This document shows, in pieces, positions 1 to 9,083 of a stretch of DNA of 64,000 bases. The notes beneath the pieces were generated by a model. That model was not told the origin of the DNA. It did no database searches and worked only from the letters and a program-made list of their open reading frames with translations. Made by a program: the position numbers and the translations under genes. Source of the stretch: Komagataeibacter rhaeticus (GTDB taxonomy: Bacteria; Pseudomonadota; Alphaproteobacteria; Acetobacterales; Acetobacteraceae); the NCBI RefSeq assembly GCF_003207855.1, contig NZ_NKTZ01000012.1, positions 1 to 64,000 of the forward strand, in the 5' to 3' direction. Numbering within the stretch: position 1 is the first letter of the stretch; every line of letters starts with the position of its first letter.

Positions 1-95
1 ATCAACCGGCTCCACGAACTGTTGCCATGGAACTGGAAACCCGTGAATACACTGCACAGACAGGCCGCATAATCAAGGCGGCCCAGAGCGGCCGG

Positions 96-2141
96 TTACG
101 ATACATTCCGCGTGGATGTCGGGATATCCATGCATCTGAAAAACTCCCGCGCAAGCGTGGACTTGCCGGTACCTGAAGGGCCAACCAGCAGGATGGGCCG
201 GGGACGGATGAACTTTCCAAACCTGGCCCGCGTATCATAGGTCCTGCGCATTTCCCGGATGGCATGACGGGCATGGGGAAATTTCCGTTCCAGCGCGCTG
301 GTATCGACGACCGCCGGAATCTTCAGGGGCAGGGGAGCACACAGATTCTCCAGACTGGAGGGGGCACCGGAATTGCGCGCATGCCTTTTCAGCTTGGCAT
401 CGGGAATGCCATCCCTGAATACGACAACTTCATGGGCAAAAACAGTATCGTTCCTGCTCACGTCCGGTCCTGCATTCCCCGTTGCGATATCCGTCCCGTC
501 ATCATCCGTAACCGGATTGTCACACACACACCCAGTGCCAGAGAGCATGTCGTCATCACCATCCTCTTCACATGCACCGAACGGCGCCGGCAGATCATCG
601 TCATCAGTCAGCATGATCATCTCCGCATTCATATGTCCGTTGGAATCGCCCTTTTTTCCGGATATGACATCGATGACGAGGGACATGGATTGACGGTCAA
701 GCAATTCCCTGCCGTCCCTGTCCTGCATGATTTCCTCTGCACACTGGTAGAAGGGAGAAAATTTCCGTCTGACTGACGTTTCCCGTTTACGTTCATCCGA
801 ACCCGACAGGAACCTGCTTATATTGTCATACAGTTCTTTCGCTTTATTGACACATAATGACCGGGCGCCGTCATCCATGAACCTGTCGTACAGGATATTT
901 GAATAATCATCATAACTGCCGCCATTGATCGATATTAGCCGTGCTGTTACATCGCACAGTACCATGGAGAAGGCCGCGGGCGGGATATCCTCTTCCTGAA
1001 TTACAATATACTGGAAAATATCAGGAGAGTTGATATACAGCATCTCCTGCACTGTTTTTTTGATGATATTTTTATATGTAAAATTGGAATCCCCCGCAAT
1101 CACACTGGACGTACCAAGCGCAATGTCCTCAAATTCCTTGACCTTCCTGAAGAATACCCGGATAAACGATAGATATTGCTGCTTTCTGGCATAGTCCGGC
1201 AATCCGTCAACAGGCATGCGCCCGCCAGTAATGAATGACATATAGACATCCTGCGCACGCCCATGATCCCGGCCATAGCAGGTATAGAATACCAGCATGC
1301 AAATCTTTTCATAAACGTGGTGCCTGACAGCCTGCAGGTATTCGTCGGGTCCGATCTTTTTCTGTTCGGGGACGGGAATGCTACGGAACATGGCAAGGGC
1401 AAAGCGTTCCATCAACATGACCCAGTCCATGTAATTGACCTTATATGGATCCGGACGCAACACGAGGGACACGGTCTGTCGCATGTCATCAAGGCATGAA
1501 AGCCTGTCTTCCGTGGCCCGTCCCGTATTATAATCAAGCAGGGCCGCCATGATATGGCACAGGATGCTGTTGTTCTTCTCATACAGGCACAGATATGGCG
1601 TCTCGTTGCCATCCTGGAACCAGTCATTGTTCCAGAGCAGGTACATGGCAGCATCCGCTTCATGCCATACCCGGCTTTCATTCAGTTTTCTGAGTATCCC
1701 GCACACCAGGAACGAGACATCGATGTCGGTATTTGTTTCCTGCCCGACATAATTGTCCTGGAATTCGTGCCGGACAATCTTATGCGTCCTGCGATGTTCC
1801 CTTACGATGCGTCCGACATGATCATGAATGGCAAGATTGAATTTATCCAGTTCGGCGCCATGCAGGTTGAACAGGGCGGCCCGCTCGTTCTTCCCGGAAT
1901 CCTGGAAAACCCCGTATGCCTTGCGGCCAAGGACGCCAATGGCAACCCGCATGTCGTCCTGCGTCATCTTCCGCCGGAACATACGTTCAAACCTACCTTC
2001 ATGTTCCTTGATCATTCCTGAAAAATACGTGATATTTTCAGATGAATCCTGATGATTTTCATGATCAAGATTGTGCCTGACAATCCTGTCGCTGCTAAAA
2101 ACATGATTGAAAAAGAAAGCTTCTTGGGAATCAAATGCCAT
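96..2141 (-). pseudogene. P-loop (AAA-type) protein ending directly after Walker A; probably truncated
   Basis: Open frame of 681 residues. The start at 2141 (MAFDSQ) is preferred over an in-frame ATG at 2168 because AAAGGA lies about nine bases before it, while the upstream ATG has no ribosome site. The first ~590 residues match no family I recognise; they are rich in Asp, Arg and aromatics and include an acidic stretch near residues 510-560. The last ~90 residues resemble the start of an AAA domain, with a clear Walker A (GPSGTGKST) about 25 residues from the end. Walker B, sensor and arginine-finger segments are missing because a TAA follows at 96-98. Neither other frame downstream gives an AAA continuation. 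I infer truncation or a rearrangement junction; a frameshift close to the stop is possible but not supported by the visible frames. Confidence 0.55.
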
Positions 2142-2527
2142 TTTATCCAATCCTTTGATTGACACCATAGAGGAACAAAAACTGCATTATGATTCTGAAA
2201 TCACCCGGACGGTGCGCGCCTGATATTCATGAAGCTTATATGTACAAAATACTTCATATTGTCAAGGTCACAGTCATGTATCTGGCTGATATGTTTCAGT
2301 CCTAAAACCTATCAATCCATTAAACCGCACTGAAATCAGGGGATTACCTATTCATCCGGAACCAGATCAGGATATTTCCTTATCCATCATGATGAAAAAA
2401 AAGATAAAATTCATGAACTTTTAATATATTGTAGGAAAACCATTTACTTTGATAAATATTTTATTAAATATGATCATTCAGACAATGCGCGGCTCCGCAA
2501 CCATCATGCAGACGAACAGGGTGCGAC
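2142..2527. promoter_or_regulatory. AT-rich divergent intergenic region
   Basis: About 390 bases between two divergent genes, much richer in A/T than its surroundings, especially 2380-2480. It must hold the promoters of both neighbours. No tRNA, convincing ORF or strong palindrome was seen. Ros/MucR proteins favour AT-rich targets, so autoregulation by the MucR-like gene at 2528 is plausible but unproven. Confidence 0.5.
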
Positions 2528-3568
2528 ATGGACGAAACAAAACTGATTGAAATCACGGGGGATATCATTCGTGAATATATCAAGATCAATCAGGTGGCCC
2601 CACATGAACTGCCGGGGCTGATCCAGTCGGTCAGGGCATCCCTGTGCGGGCCGATGACCATGCCGCCACGTACCGACATGCCGCCCGCCGCGCAGGTGCC
2701 CCCTCCGGCTGCCGGACAGGGAAGGGTGGAAGCCACTACGGTCACGGAACCCGGGCCTGTTCCCGCAGTGCCGGTTGAACGCTCGGTATTCCCTGAATAC
2801 ATCGTGTGCCTGGAAGATGGCAGGCACATGCGCGTCCTCAAGCGTTACATCCAGCGGATGTTCGGCATGACGGAAGATGACTACCGCAAGAAATGGAACC
2901 TGCCGGAAGATTATCCGATGGTTGCGCCTGCGTACAGCCTCCATCGCCGGTTCATTGCAAAGATGAAGGGGCTGGGCAAAGGCTATCGAAAAGCAGGCAC
3001 GCCCGCGGAACAGAAGGCACAGAAAGAACGGGAGCATGCCTACAGGCAGCGGTTCCTGAAAATGGATGGTTCTGGTGAAATCGATTACGAGCGCTGGGAA
3101 AGGGAAGAACTGGGAAAGGATGGCAGCATTCTTGAACGGATGAAGTACCGCGCCCATTCGCCGGAATACCTGGATGCAAGGGACGAGGAGCGGGAACAGG
3201 CCGAACAGGAATCCCTTGCGACACCTGCCGACCTGTTCGCGCAGGAACAGATGCTGAATGACCCCGCATATCTTGCCTTCATGGAAGAAAAAGGGCTGGA
3301 GCCGCGCGATTATTACGAGAACTATGACGAACTGAATGAAATGCTGGAATATGATGTCATCACGGTAAAGGAATTTGAAAACCGCCTGCAGCCAAAAGCC
3401 GAATTCCTGACACAGGCCATCCCTGAAGATGTTGCCCGGCCCGCTGCCCGGACTGCGGATGCAGCGCCTGTACCGGCAGCACCCACCAGCACTTCCGCCC
3501 GCAGGGCGTCCATCAGCAAGCGCATGGCAAAAAAGACCGGGAACCGGAGCCGTTCGTTATCGGACTGA
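2528..3568 (+). CDS. MucR/Ros-family regulator with long C-terminal extension and degenerate zinc finger
   Basis: 346 residues, more than twice the usual MucR/Ros size of about 140-150. Residues ~1-25 match the MucR N-terminal segment (TGDIIREYIK-like). After a Pro/Ala-rich linker, residues ~90-150 carry the Ros/MucR core, including VCLEDG, LKR, MTEDDYRKKWNLPEDYPMVAP and a KMKGLGKG tail. In Ros the zinc is held by Cys, Cys/Asp and two His. Here Cys and Asp remain, but the LKRH position is LKRY and the second His is also absent. The remaining ~190 residues are highly charged, probably helical, and unfamiliar. MucR proteins bind AT-rich promoters controlling exopolysaccharide, motility and virulence genes. 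Start is supported by AGGGTG before the ATG. Confidence 0.75.
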   Translation: MDETKLIEITGDIIREYIKINQVAPHELPGLIQSVRASLCGPMTMPPRTDMPPAAQVPPPAAGQGRVEATTVTEPGPVPAVPVERSVFPEYIVCLEDGRHMRVLKRYIQRMFGMTEDDYRKKWNLPEDYPMVAPAYSLHRRFIAKMKGLGKGYRKAGTPAEQKAQKEREHAYRQRFLKMDGSGEIDYERWEREELGKDGSILERMKYRAHSPEYLDARDEEREQAEQESLATPADLFAQEQMLNDPAYLAFMEEKGLEPRDYYENYDELNEMLEYDVITVKEFENRLQPKAEFLTQAIPEDVARPAARTADAAPVPAAPTSTSARRASISKRMAKKTGNRSRSLSD

Positions 3569-3783
3569 ACGACGCCTGATGATGCATGGACAGGCTCCAT
3601 TGACTGAATCCGGCATGGAGATGCCGGAGGGCGGCATCCCGCACCGAAGGTGCCAGATCGCCCCTGAATTTATCTTGTAAGGCCATGCGGTGGTGACAAA
3701 GCATAAAACACCTTACGATATGATGCGAAGTAGATGGCATATGCCACCGCGCAGTCCATCAGGAAGACACAGCAGGGATTCTC

Positions 3784-4596
3784 ATGGAAAAGCAGATTCA
3801 CTCAATTCTGGAACAGGTGAACGGAGTACTTCCCCTTATACTGGGATATGCAGGCCAGTTCTTGCTGGCCCTGATCGTTCTTTTTGTAGGCTGGAAACTG
3901 GTCAATGCCGTAACGCGGGCCATGGGCCGGATGATGGAGGCCAGCCATATAGAGCCAACCCTGCGCGGATTCCTGCTGAGTGTGGTCGGACTGTTCCTCA
4001 AGGCGCTGCTGCTGATCAGCGTGGCCTCCATGGTCGGCATCGCGACAACGTCGTTCGTGGCGGTCCTGGGCGCTGCGGGCCTGGCGGTCGGCATGGCGTT
4101 GCAGGGCAGTCTGGCCAACTTTGCCGGCGGCGTGCTGATCCTGCTGTTCCGCCCGTTCAAGGTAGGGGATACCATTACCGCAGGCGGCAGTTCGGGAACC
4201 GTGACATCGATCGAGATGTTCCGCACCGTACTGCTGGATGCCAATAACGAGATCATTTACGTCCCTAATGGAACATTATCGAACAATATCGTGATCAACA
4301 GTTCGGAGTCAGACCGGCTTGCCGGCTCGGTCAGCCTGCTGATCGATTACAACGATGATCTGGACAGGGCACGCGCACTGCTGCTTGACCTTACGAAAGA
4401 TGACGCACTGGTACTCAAGGACCCTGCGGCGTCCGTTTCCTTCCTGCCAAGGCCCGCCAATATTCAGGTTACGCTGGGATTCTGGTGCGCGCCCGGCAAT
4501 GTGTCCGCGCTGGTTGCGAAATATTCCGAATCTTCAATCAAGGTGCTCCAGAAGGAAGGCTATCGTCTCGGGGTCACGGCACGGAGCGCCGCCTGA
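3784..4596 (+). CDS. Small-conductance mechanosensitive channel (MscS family)
   Basis: 270 residues, close to E. coli MscS (286). Three N-terminal membrane helices are visible at ~15-40, 55-80 and 85-115. The third is the Gly/Ala-rich pore helix (VLGAAGLAVGMALQGSLANF), followed by the conserved RPFKVGDTI and the beta domain with YVPNGTLSNN. The protein would sit in the inner membrane and open on hypo-osmotic stress to release solutes. AGCAGGGA precedes the start. It stands alone, with no obvious operon partner. Confidence 0.93.
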   Translation: MEKQIHSILEQVNGVLPLILGYAGQFLLALIVLFVGWKLVNAVTRAMGRMMEASHIEPTLRGFLLSVVGLFLKALLLISVASMVGIATTSFVAVLGAAGLAVGMALQGSLANFAGGVLILLFRPFKVGDTITAGGSSGTVTSIEMFRTVLLDANNEIIYVPNGTLSNNIVINSSESDRLAGSVSLLIDYNDDLDRARALLLDLTKDDALVLKDPAASVSFLPRPANIQVTLGFWCAPGNVSALVAKYSESSIKVLQKEGYRLGVTARSAA

Positions 4597-4624
4597 CGGG
4601 AACCAGGCACCGGATAAGGGTGGA

Positions 4625-5278
4625 TCAGGTCTGTCCTTTCCCCTGCCTGTCATCCATACGCACCAGGGCACGATCCGGCAGCGGGCGTTGCAGTTGCAGC
4701 GCCGCATCCGGGGGCGCCTGCATCCACAGATCCAGTTCCTCCGGCCGGGTCAGGATGACCGGCATGGCCTGCGGATGGATGGTCCCGACTTCCCGGTTGG
4801 CCGTTGTGGTCAGGAAGCCGAACAGGTCATCCGTCGTCTCTCCATCCGCCAGCTTCCGCACGGATGTCCACCGGCACCAGATGCCGGCAAAAAAGGCCAG
4901 CGGTTCTCCGTCCTTGCGGGCAAACCAGACGGGCCGGGATTTTCCATCGGGCAGACGTTCCGGTTCGGAAAAGGCCGTGAGGGGCACCAGGCAGCGATGC
5001 GCCACGCCTTCCCAGCGTGCCCACCATGCTGAGGCGGGATTGCGGATATTGGTAACACCCCGATCCACCCTGTGCCCCTTCAGATAGCCCGGCGGGGTCG
5101 GCATGCCCCAGCGTGCCATGACCAGTTCCCGCCCATCCGGTGCATTCCGCACGATGGGCGCCATGGTATTGGGCCAGATATCGGACAGGGGCGCGAGATT
5201 GCCGGTACGGTCAATCATGACCCCGGCGGCCTCCCTGATCTCCTGCTGGCTGCTGGTCATCGCATAGAGGTTGCACAT
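4625..5278 (-). CDS. SOS response-associated peptidase (SRAP; YedK/HMCES family)
   Basis: 217 residues. The start MCNLY places the catalytic Cys at position 2 after Met removal, as in all SRAP proteins. Other family features are MARWGMPTPP (usual RWGL-P), TNIRNPASAWW (N-A-R/RSE-like region), RCLVPLTAFSEPE (RCL/I-P-x-GFYEW region, keeping the Glu) and TIHPQAMPVIL (H-x-RMPVIL). YedK/HMCES crosslink to abasic sites in single-stranded DNA through Cys2 to protect replication. No SOS partner gene lies next to it. Confidence 0.93.
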   Translation of the reverse strand: MCNLYAMTSSQQEIREAAGVMIDRTGNLAPLSDIWPNTMAPIVRNAPDGRELVMARWGMPTPPGYLKGHRVDRGVTNIRNPASAWWARWEGVAHRCLVPLTAFSEPERLPDGKSRPVWFARKDGEPLAFFAGIWCRWTSVRKLADGETTDDLFGFLTTTANREVGTIHPQAMPVILTRPEELDLWMQAPPDAALQLQRPLPDRALVRMDDRQGKGQT

Positions 5279-5529
5279 GCCGCCTTCCTTTCACAGGTCC
5301 AGATATGGGGCCGGGGCCGGGCATAATCCAGCAGACGGCATCACGCCGCCTGGCGCCTTTCCGCTACCTCGCCGCAACCCGGACGGGGACCACAATATGG
5401 CGGACAGGAGCACCGTGCCGCTGGCTGCCTTGCAAGCGGCACGCCGCTCTGTCAAGAACACGGGCACACTGCCCGTTGCATGACGGTTCATGCTCCATGC
5501 CGGAGGGCAGGGCTCCGGACCTGATACGA

Positions 5530-5970
5530 TCATTCGCCACGAAGCCTTTCTGCCAGACAGTCGAATGCCGGCTGGTAGATCAGGGCCGGCATGCGCGTCC
5601 GCATTGCCAGGGCGTGCTCCGGCTCGGCCTCGAAGCGTCCCTGCCAGCGGATGAACGTCCGATTGCCATCCGTCACGGGAAACAGCCTGATGGCCGAACG
5701 GTAATTCCAGATTGGCAGGCGTGATTCAATGATCGAAAATGCCACCGTATAATCCGTATCGGACAGGGCAAGAAGCTGTTCGCGGATCAGGCCGGCATCG
5801 TCCATCTCAAGGCATCGGATGGCACCGACCCGATCCCCTGGATCATCACCTTCGATCCGGCAGCTTTTTACCCCTGGCAGCCACTTTCCGATGGACCCGA
5901 AATCCCGGATGAAGGCCCACACGGATGCAACCGGCACATCAAGAATGCTGCTGGCCATGACATCCATCAT
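5530..5970 (-). CDS. SRPBCC (START/polyketide cyclase-like) family protein
   Basis: 146 residues from ATG 5970, which is preceded by GGGGAA. A TTG at 6003 in the same frame would overlap the SDR stop but has no ribosome site. The pattern of N-terminal strand (ASSILDVPVASVWAFIRDF), the GKWLPGVKSCRI turn and C-terminal helix fits the Bet v1-like SRPBCC fold, which binds hydrophobic ligands in a cavity. It lies 29 bases after the SDR gene on the same strand, so the two are probably cotranscribed and may act on the same small molecule. Exact substrate unknown. Confidence 0.82.
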   Translation of the reverse strand: MMDVMASSILDVPVASVWAFIRDFGSIGKWLPGVKSCRIEGDDPGDRVGAIRCLEMDDAGLIREQLLALSDTDYTVAFSIIESRLPIWNYRSAIRLFPVTDGNRTFIRWQGRFEAEPEHALAMRTRMPALIYQPAFDCLAERLRGE

Positions 5971-5999
5971 CGTATTTTCCCCATCGCCGCAGGAATTGA

Positions 6000-6761
6000 T
6001 CAAAGCGACTGGCCGCCAGTCACCTCGATCCGCTGACCATTCACCCAGTGCATGTTTTCGGACAGAAGTGCCGCAACGGCAGCGCCAATATCATCCGGCA
6101 ACCCGACCCGCCCAAGCGGCGTGATCTCTGCCAGGCTTGTGTTGACCGCAACGTTATCGCGCACCAGCCCGCCGCCAAAATCAGACGCAACGGCGCCGGG
6201 CGCCACGGCATTGACGGTAATACGCCGTTCGCCCAGTTCCTTGGCCATATAGAGTGAAATCACTTCGGTCGCCCCTTTCATGGCTGAATAGGGACCATGA
6301 TCAGGCAGGTAAAAACGTGTCGCCGCCGAGGTGACATTGAGAATATGCCCCCCATCACAGATCAGTGGCAGCAGGGCCACGGTCAGCAGATACGGCCCCT
6401 TGAAATGTATGGTGTACTGGTTGTCGAGTTGTTCGGGGGTTGCCGCATCAAAACGGGTGTGAATGATGTTCCCTGCATTCTGCACAACATATTTCAGGAC
6501 GGACCCGGCAGGCCCGTCATCCAGAAGCATGCCGACCTGCGCCGTAAAGTCTGCAAACGAGGCATGGTCTGAAATATCCAGTTGCAGCATGCGCAGTTTT
6601 GCCCGGCCGGTGCCAAGCGCAGCCTCGGCGGCCTTCGCCTCGGCGGCATTGGCATGATATGTGCCGATCACATCAACGCCCGCCGCAATCAGGTATTTTG
6701 CGATACTGTAACCGATCCCGCGATTGGCGCCGGTAACAAGGGCTGCGTATTTCTGGTTCAT
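6000..6761 (-). CDS. SDR-family NAD(P)-dependent oxidoreductase
   Basis: 253 residues, a classical short-chain dehydrogenase. The Rossmann motif TGANRGIG is near residues 10-17, NAG near 95, catalytic Ser in NVTSAA, and Tyr/Lys in YSAMKGA (YxxxK). The end VNGQRIEVTGGQSL is typical. The substrate cannot be read from sequence. It is followed by the SRPBCC gene and faces a TetR/MFS pair upstream, so induction by a small organic compound is plausible. Confidence 0.9.
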   Translation of the reverse strand: MNQKYAALVTGANRGIGYSIAKYLIAAGVDVIGTYHANAAEAKAAEAALGTGRAKLRMLQLDISDHASFADFTAQVGMLLDDGPAGSVLKYVVQNAGNIIHTRFDAATPEQLDNQYTIHFKGPYLLTVALLPLICDGGHILNVTSAATRFYLPDHGPYSAMKGATEVISLYMAKELGERRITVNAVAPGAVASDFGGGLVRDNVAVNTSLAEITPLGRVGLPDDIGAAVAALLSENMHWVNGQRIEVTGGQSL

Positions 6762-6920
6762 GGCCGGTTTCCCCTGCGGGCGTTTGTCAGAAACAGGCAG
6801 GCGGGATACGCCGGCCAGATTTAAAGAACGTTCGATACATAAATAGGCCCGCGCAATCCGTCAATGAATTACAGACCGATCGATACATATAACCTGACAG
6901 GACTGCCGCCGCTACCGGTG

Positions 6921-7562
6921 TCAGGACAGCCTGTCAGCCGCGGAAAACAGCCCCGGCTTCACCGCAAGGCCGTCCCACACCTGCATGAGCGTCGTAACGG
7001 CTGCATCCAATGTCGCCGCCCCGTCACCATCCCTGGCCTCACAGGCCATTCCATGCAGAAAGGCCGTGAACAGGACAGGCAGGGTTTCGGTAGTGGGCAA
7101 CGCAGCCAGTTCCCCACATGCCACGGCCCGCTCCACACAGGCCCTGATGCCCCTGCGGCTGCGCTCGCGCTCCGTAGCCAGAAGGGCCTGCACGGACAGG
7201 TTTTCAGGCGCGCAGTTGCACCCACCCAGCACAATCAGGCAGCCGGGGGGATGTGAACGGTCTGTCTGCATGCGGGCGGAGCGTCGCAATGTCTGTTCGA
7301 TGGCATCGCGCGGGGCAAGCGTTTCATCCCATAGCGGCGCCGTGACCTGACCATAGGTTTCCAGATAACGCTGCACGACTTCGCGGAACAAGGCTTCCTT
7401 GGACCCGAACGCGGCATAGAAGCTGGCAGGGGAGATGTTCCCCATGCGGGCCTTGAGCTGGTTCAGCGATGTCGGCTCATAACCCTGCGCCCAGAACAGC
7501 GTCAGCGCGGCATCCAGCGCCTTGTCCCGATCAAACTCTCGGGGTCGTCCTGTCCGGGCCAT
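6921..7562 (-). CDS. TetR/AcrR-family transcriptional regulator
   Basis: 213 residues from MARTGRPREF. This start is preferred over one six codons upstream because GGAGAC precedes it and TetR proteins usually begin this way. The HTH spans ~10-55 (DKALDAALTLFWAQGYEPTSLNQLKARMG...SPASFYAAFGSKEALF). The C-terminal ligand domain contains a Cys-containing GGCNCAPE segment, seen in the family of TetR proteins that guard MFS efflux and oxidoreductases. It is divergent from the MFS gene at 7778, the likely target, and close to the SDR gene. Confidence 0.92.
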   Translation of the reverse strand: MARTGRPREFDRDKALDAALTLFWAQGYEPTSLNQLKARMGNISPASFYAAFGSKEALFREVVQRYLETYGQVTAPLWDETLAPRDAIEQTLRRSARMQTDRSHPPGCLIVLGGCNCAPENLSVQALLATERERSRRGIRACVERAVACGELAALPTTETLPVLFTAFLHGMACEARDGDGAATLDAAVTTLMQVWDGLAVKPGLFSAADRLS

Positions 7563-7777
7563 ATATGTGTCTCCGTCCATGTGGGGAAGCTTCCATACTA
7601 ATCAGTCCGGAAGTGGATTGCCAGCATGACGCGCTGAAACCGCCCTTAATGGTCCACGCCACCACGATGGGGCGCAACCTTGATAAACAGGCCCCGTACC
7701 GTTCGGTCCGGAAATATGTTGCCGTATGTTCCGCATCCATATATCTGTACTGGTCGATCCATTTATGTGAGTTTCAG

Positions 7778-8989
7778 ATGACCGAAAGCCCATGCCCGCC
7801 GTCAGACGACCGCCTGCCGGTTGCCGGCCTTCTGGCGCTTGCGATGACAGGTTTCCTGTGCATCATGACGGAAACGCTGCCGGCCGGCCTTCTGCCGGAA
7901 ATCAGCGCGGGGCTGCATGTGCCTGCCGCCTATGCGGGACAGATGGTAACCGCCTATGCCGTAGGCTCCCTCAGTGCCGCCATCCCGCTGACACTGGCCA
8001 CCCAGCGGTGGCGGCGGCGTGCCGTGCTGCTTCTGGCGATCACCGGCTTTCTGGCCTTCAATTCCGTCACGGCGCTTTCACCAGACTACTGGCTGACACT
8101 CGCGGCCCGTTACTGCGCGGGGGCGGCGGCCGGTCTGGCCTGGGCATTGCTGGCGGGATATGCGCGGCGGATGGTAACACCTGCGCAGCAGGGGCGTGCA
8201 CTGGCCATTGCCATGGTGGGTACGCCCATTGCGCTCTCGCTTGGGGTGCCGGCCGCTACCTGGCTGGGGGCCACGGTGGGATGGCGGCTGGCCTTTGGCG
8301 TGATGTCAGCCTTTACCGTTGTGCTGGTTGGCTGGGTGCTGGCTGCGGTTCCCGATTTTCCGGGAACGGTCCTTACACGGCGCGTGCCATTGCGCCATGT
8401 TCTGGCAACACCGGGGGTTCAGCCCGTTCTGGGTGTCGTCATAGCCTGGATGCTCGCGCACAATATTCTCTATACATATATCGTCCCATTCCTTGCGCCA
8501 TCGGGGCTGACCGGACAGGCGGATCGCGTGCTGCTGGTTTTTGGCGTCGCCGCACTGGGGGGCATCGGGCTGACCGGCCGGCTGGTGGACCATGCGCTGC
8601 GCCGTTCCGTACTGCTCAGTCTGGCCGTCTTTGCGGCGGTCTGCGGCGTTTTCACAATCGGTGCGGCATATCCTGCCGTTATCTGGGCAGGGGTAACCGT
8701 GTGGGGCCTGACATTCGGGGGGGCTGCCACGCTGCTGCAGACGGCCCTGGCGGATGCGGCAGGAGAGGGGGCCGATGCGGCACTTTCAATGAATGTGGTG
8801 GCCTGGAACAGCGCCATCGCCGGCGGCGGTTTTCTGGGTGGGATACTGCTGGATACGGGCGGTGCCGCGGCGTTCCCCTGGGCCATGCTGGTCATCCTGG
8901 CAGGTGGCTTCACCATGGCATGGCAGGCCCGCGCGCATGGATTTCGCGCGGGTCATCGCCTGCATCATGGACATACGGAAGCCCGGTAA
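7778..8989 (+). CDS. MFS efflux transporter (AraJ/DHA1-like)
   Basis: 403 residues from MTESPCPP. The open frame extends upstream, but those codons lie in the intergenic region and across the TetR start. Twelve hydrophobic helices are apparent, beginning LPVAGLLALAMTGFLCIMTETLPAGLLPEI, which is characteristic of AraJ/YdhP-like DHA1 permeases (FxxxxTExLPAGLLP). The inner-membrane protein would export a small compound by proton antiport. It is divergent from the TetR regulator at 6921-7562, the standard arrangement for a drug or metabolite efflux switch. Confidence 0.87.
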   Translation: MTESPCPPSDDRLPVAGLLALAMTGFLCIMTETLPAGLLPEISAGLHVPAAYAGQMVTAYAVGSLSAAIPLTLATQRWRRRAVLLLAITGFLAFNSVTALSPDYWLTLAARYCAGAAAGLAWALLAGYARRMVTPAQQGRALAIAMVGTPIALSLGVPAATWLGATVGWRLAFGVMSAFTVVLVGWVLAAVPDFPGTVLTRRVPLRHVLATPGVQPVLGVVIAWMLAHNILYTYIVPFLAPSGLTGQADRVLLVFGVAALGGIGLTGRLVDHALRRSVLLSLAVFAAVCGVFTIGAAYPAVIWAGVTVWGLTFGGAATLLQTALADAAGEGADAALSMNVVAWNSAIAGGGFLGGILLDTGGAAAFPWAMLVILAGGFTMAWQARAHGFRAGHRLHHGHTEAR

Positions 8990-9083
8990 GTTTACACGCG
9001 GCAGTCCCACCGGAGCATCCGTGTCATCCCCGCCGGGCAGGAACTGGGTATGCCCACGGCACTCCTGCAAAAAACAGGCCCGT

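Noticed and set aside
264-776. 170-codon plus-strand frame opposite the P-loop gene
   Set aside because: Lies antisense to a longer coherent gene, has no ribosome site and shows shadow-type composition.
5279-5529. Possible cobalamin-type riboswitch between the SRAP and SRPBCC genes
   Set aside because: GC-rich hairpins are present but the conserved B12-box pattern could not be found, and no cobalamin gene is downstream.
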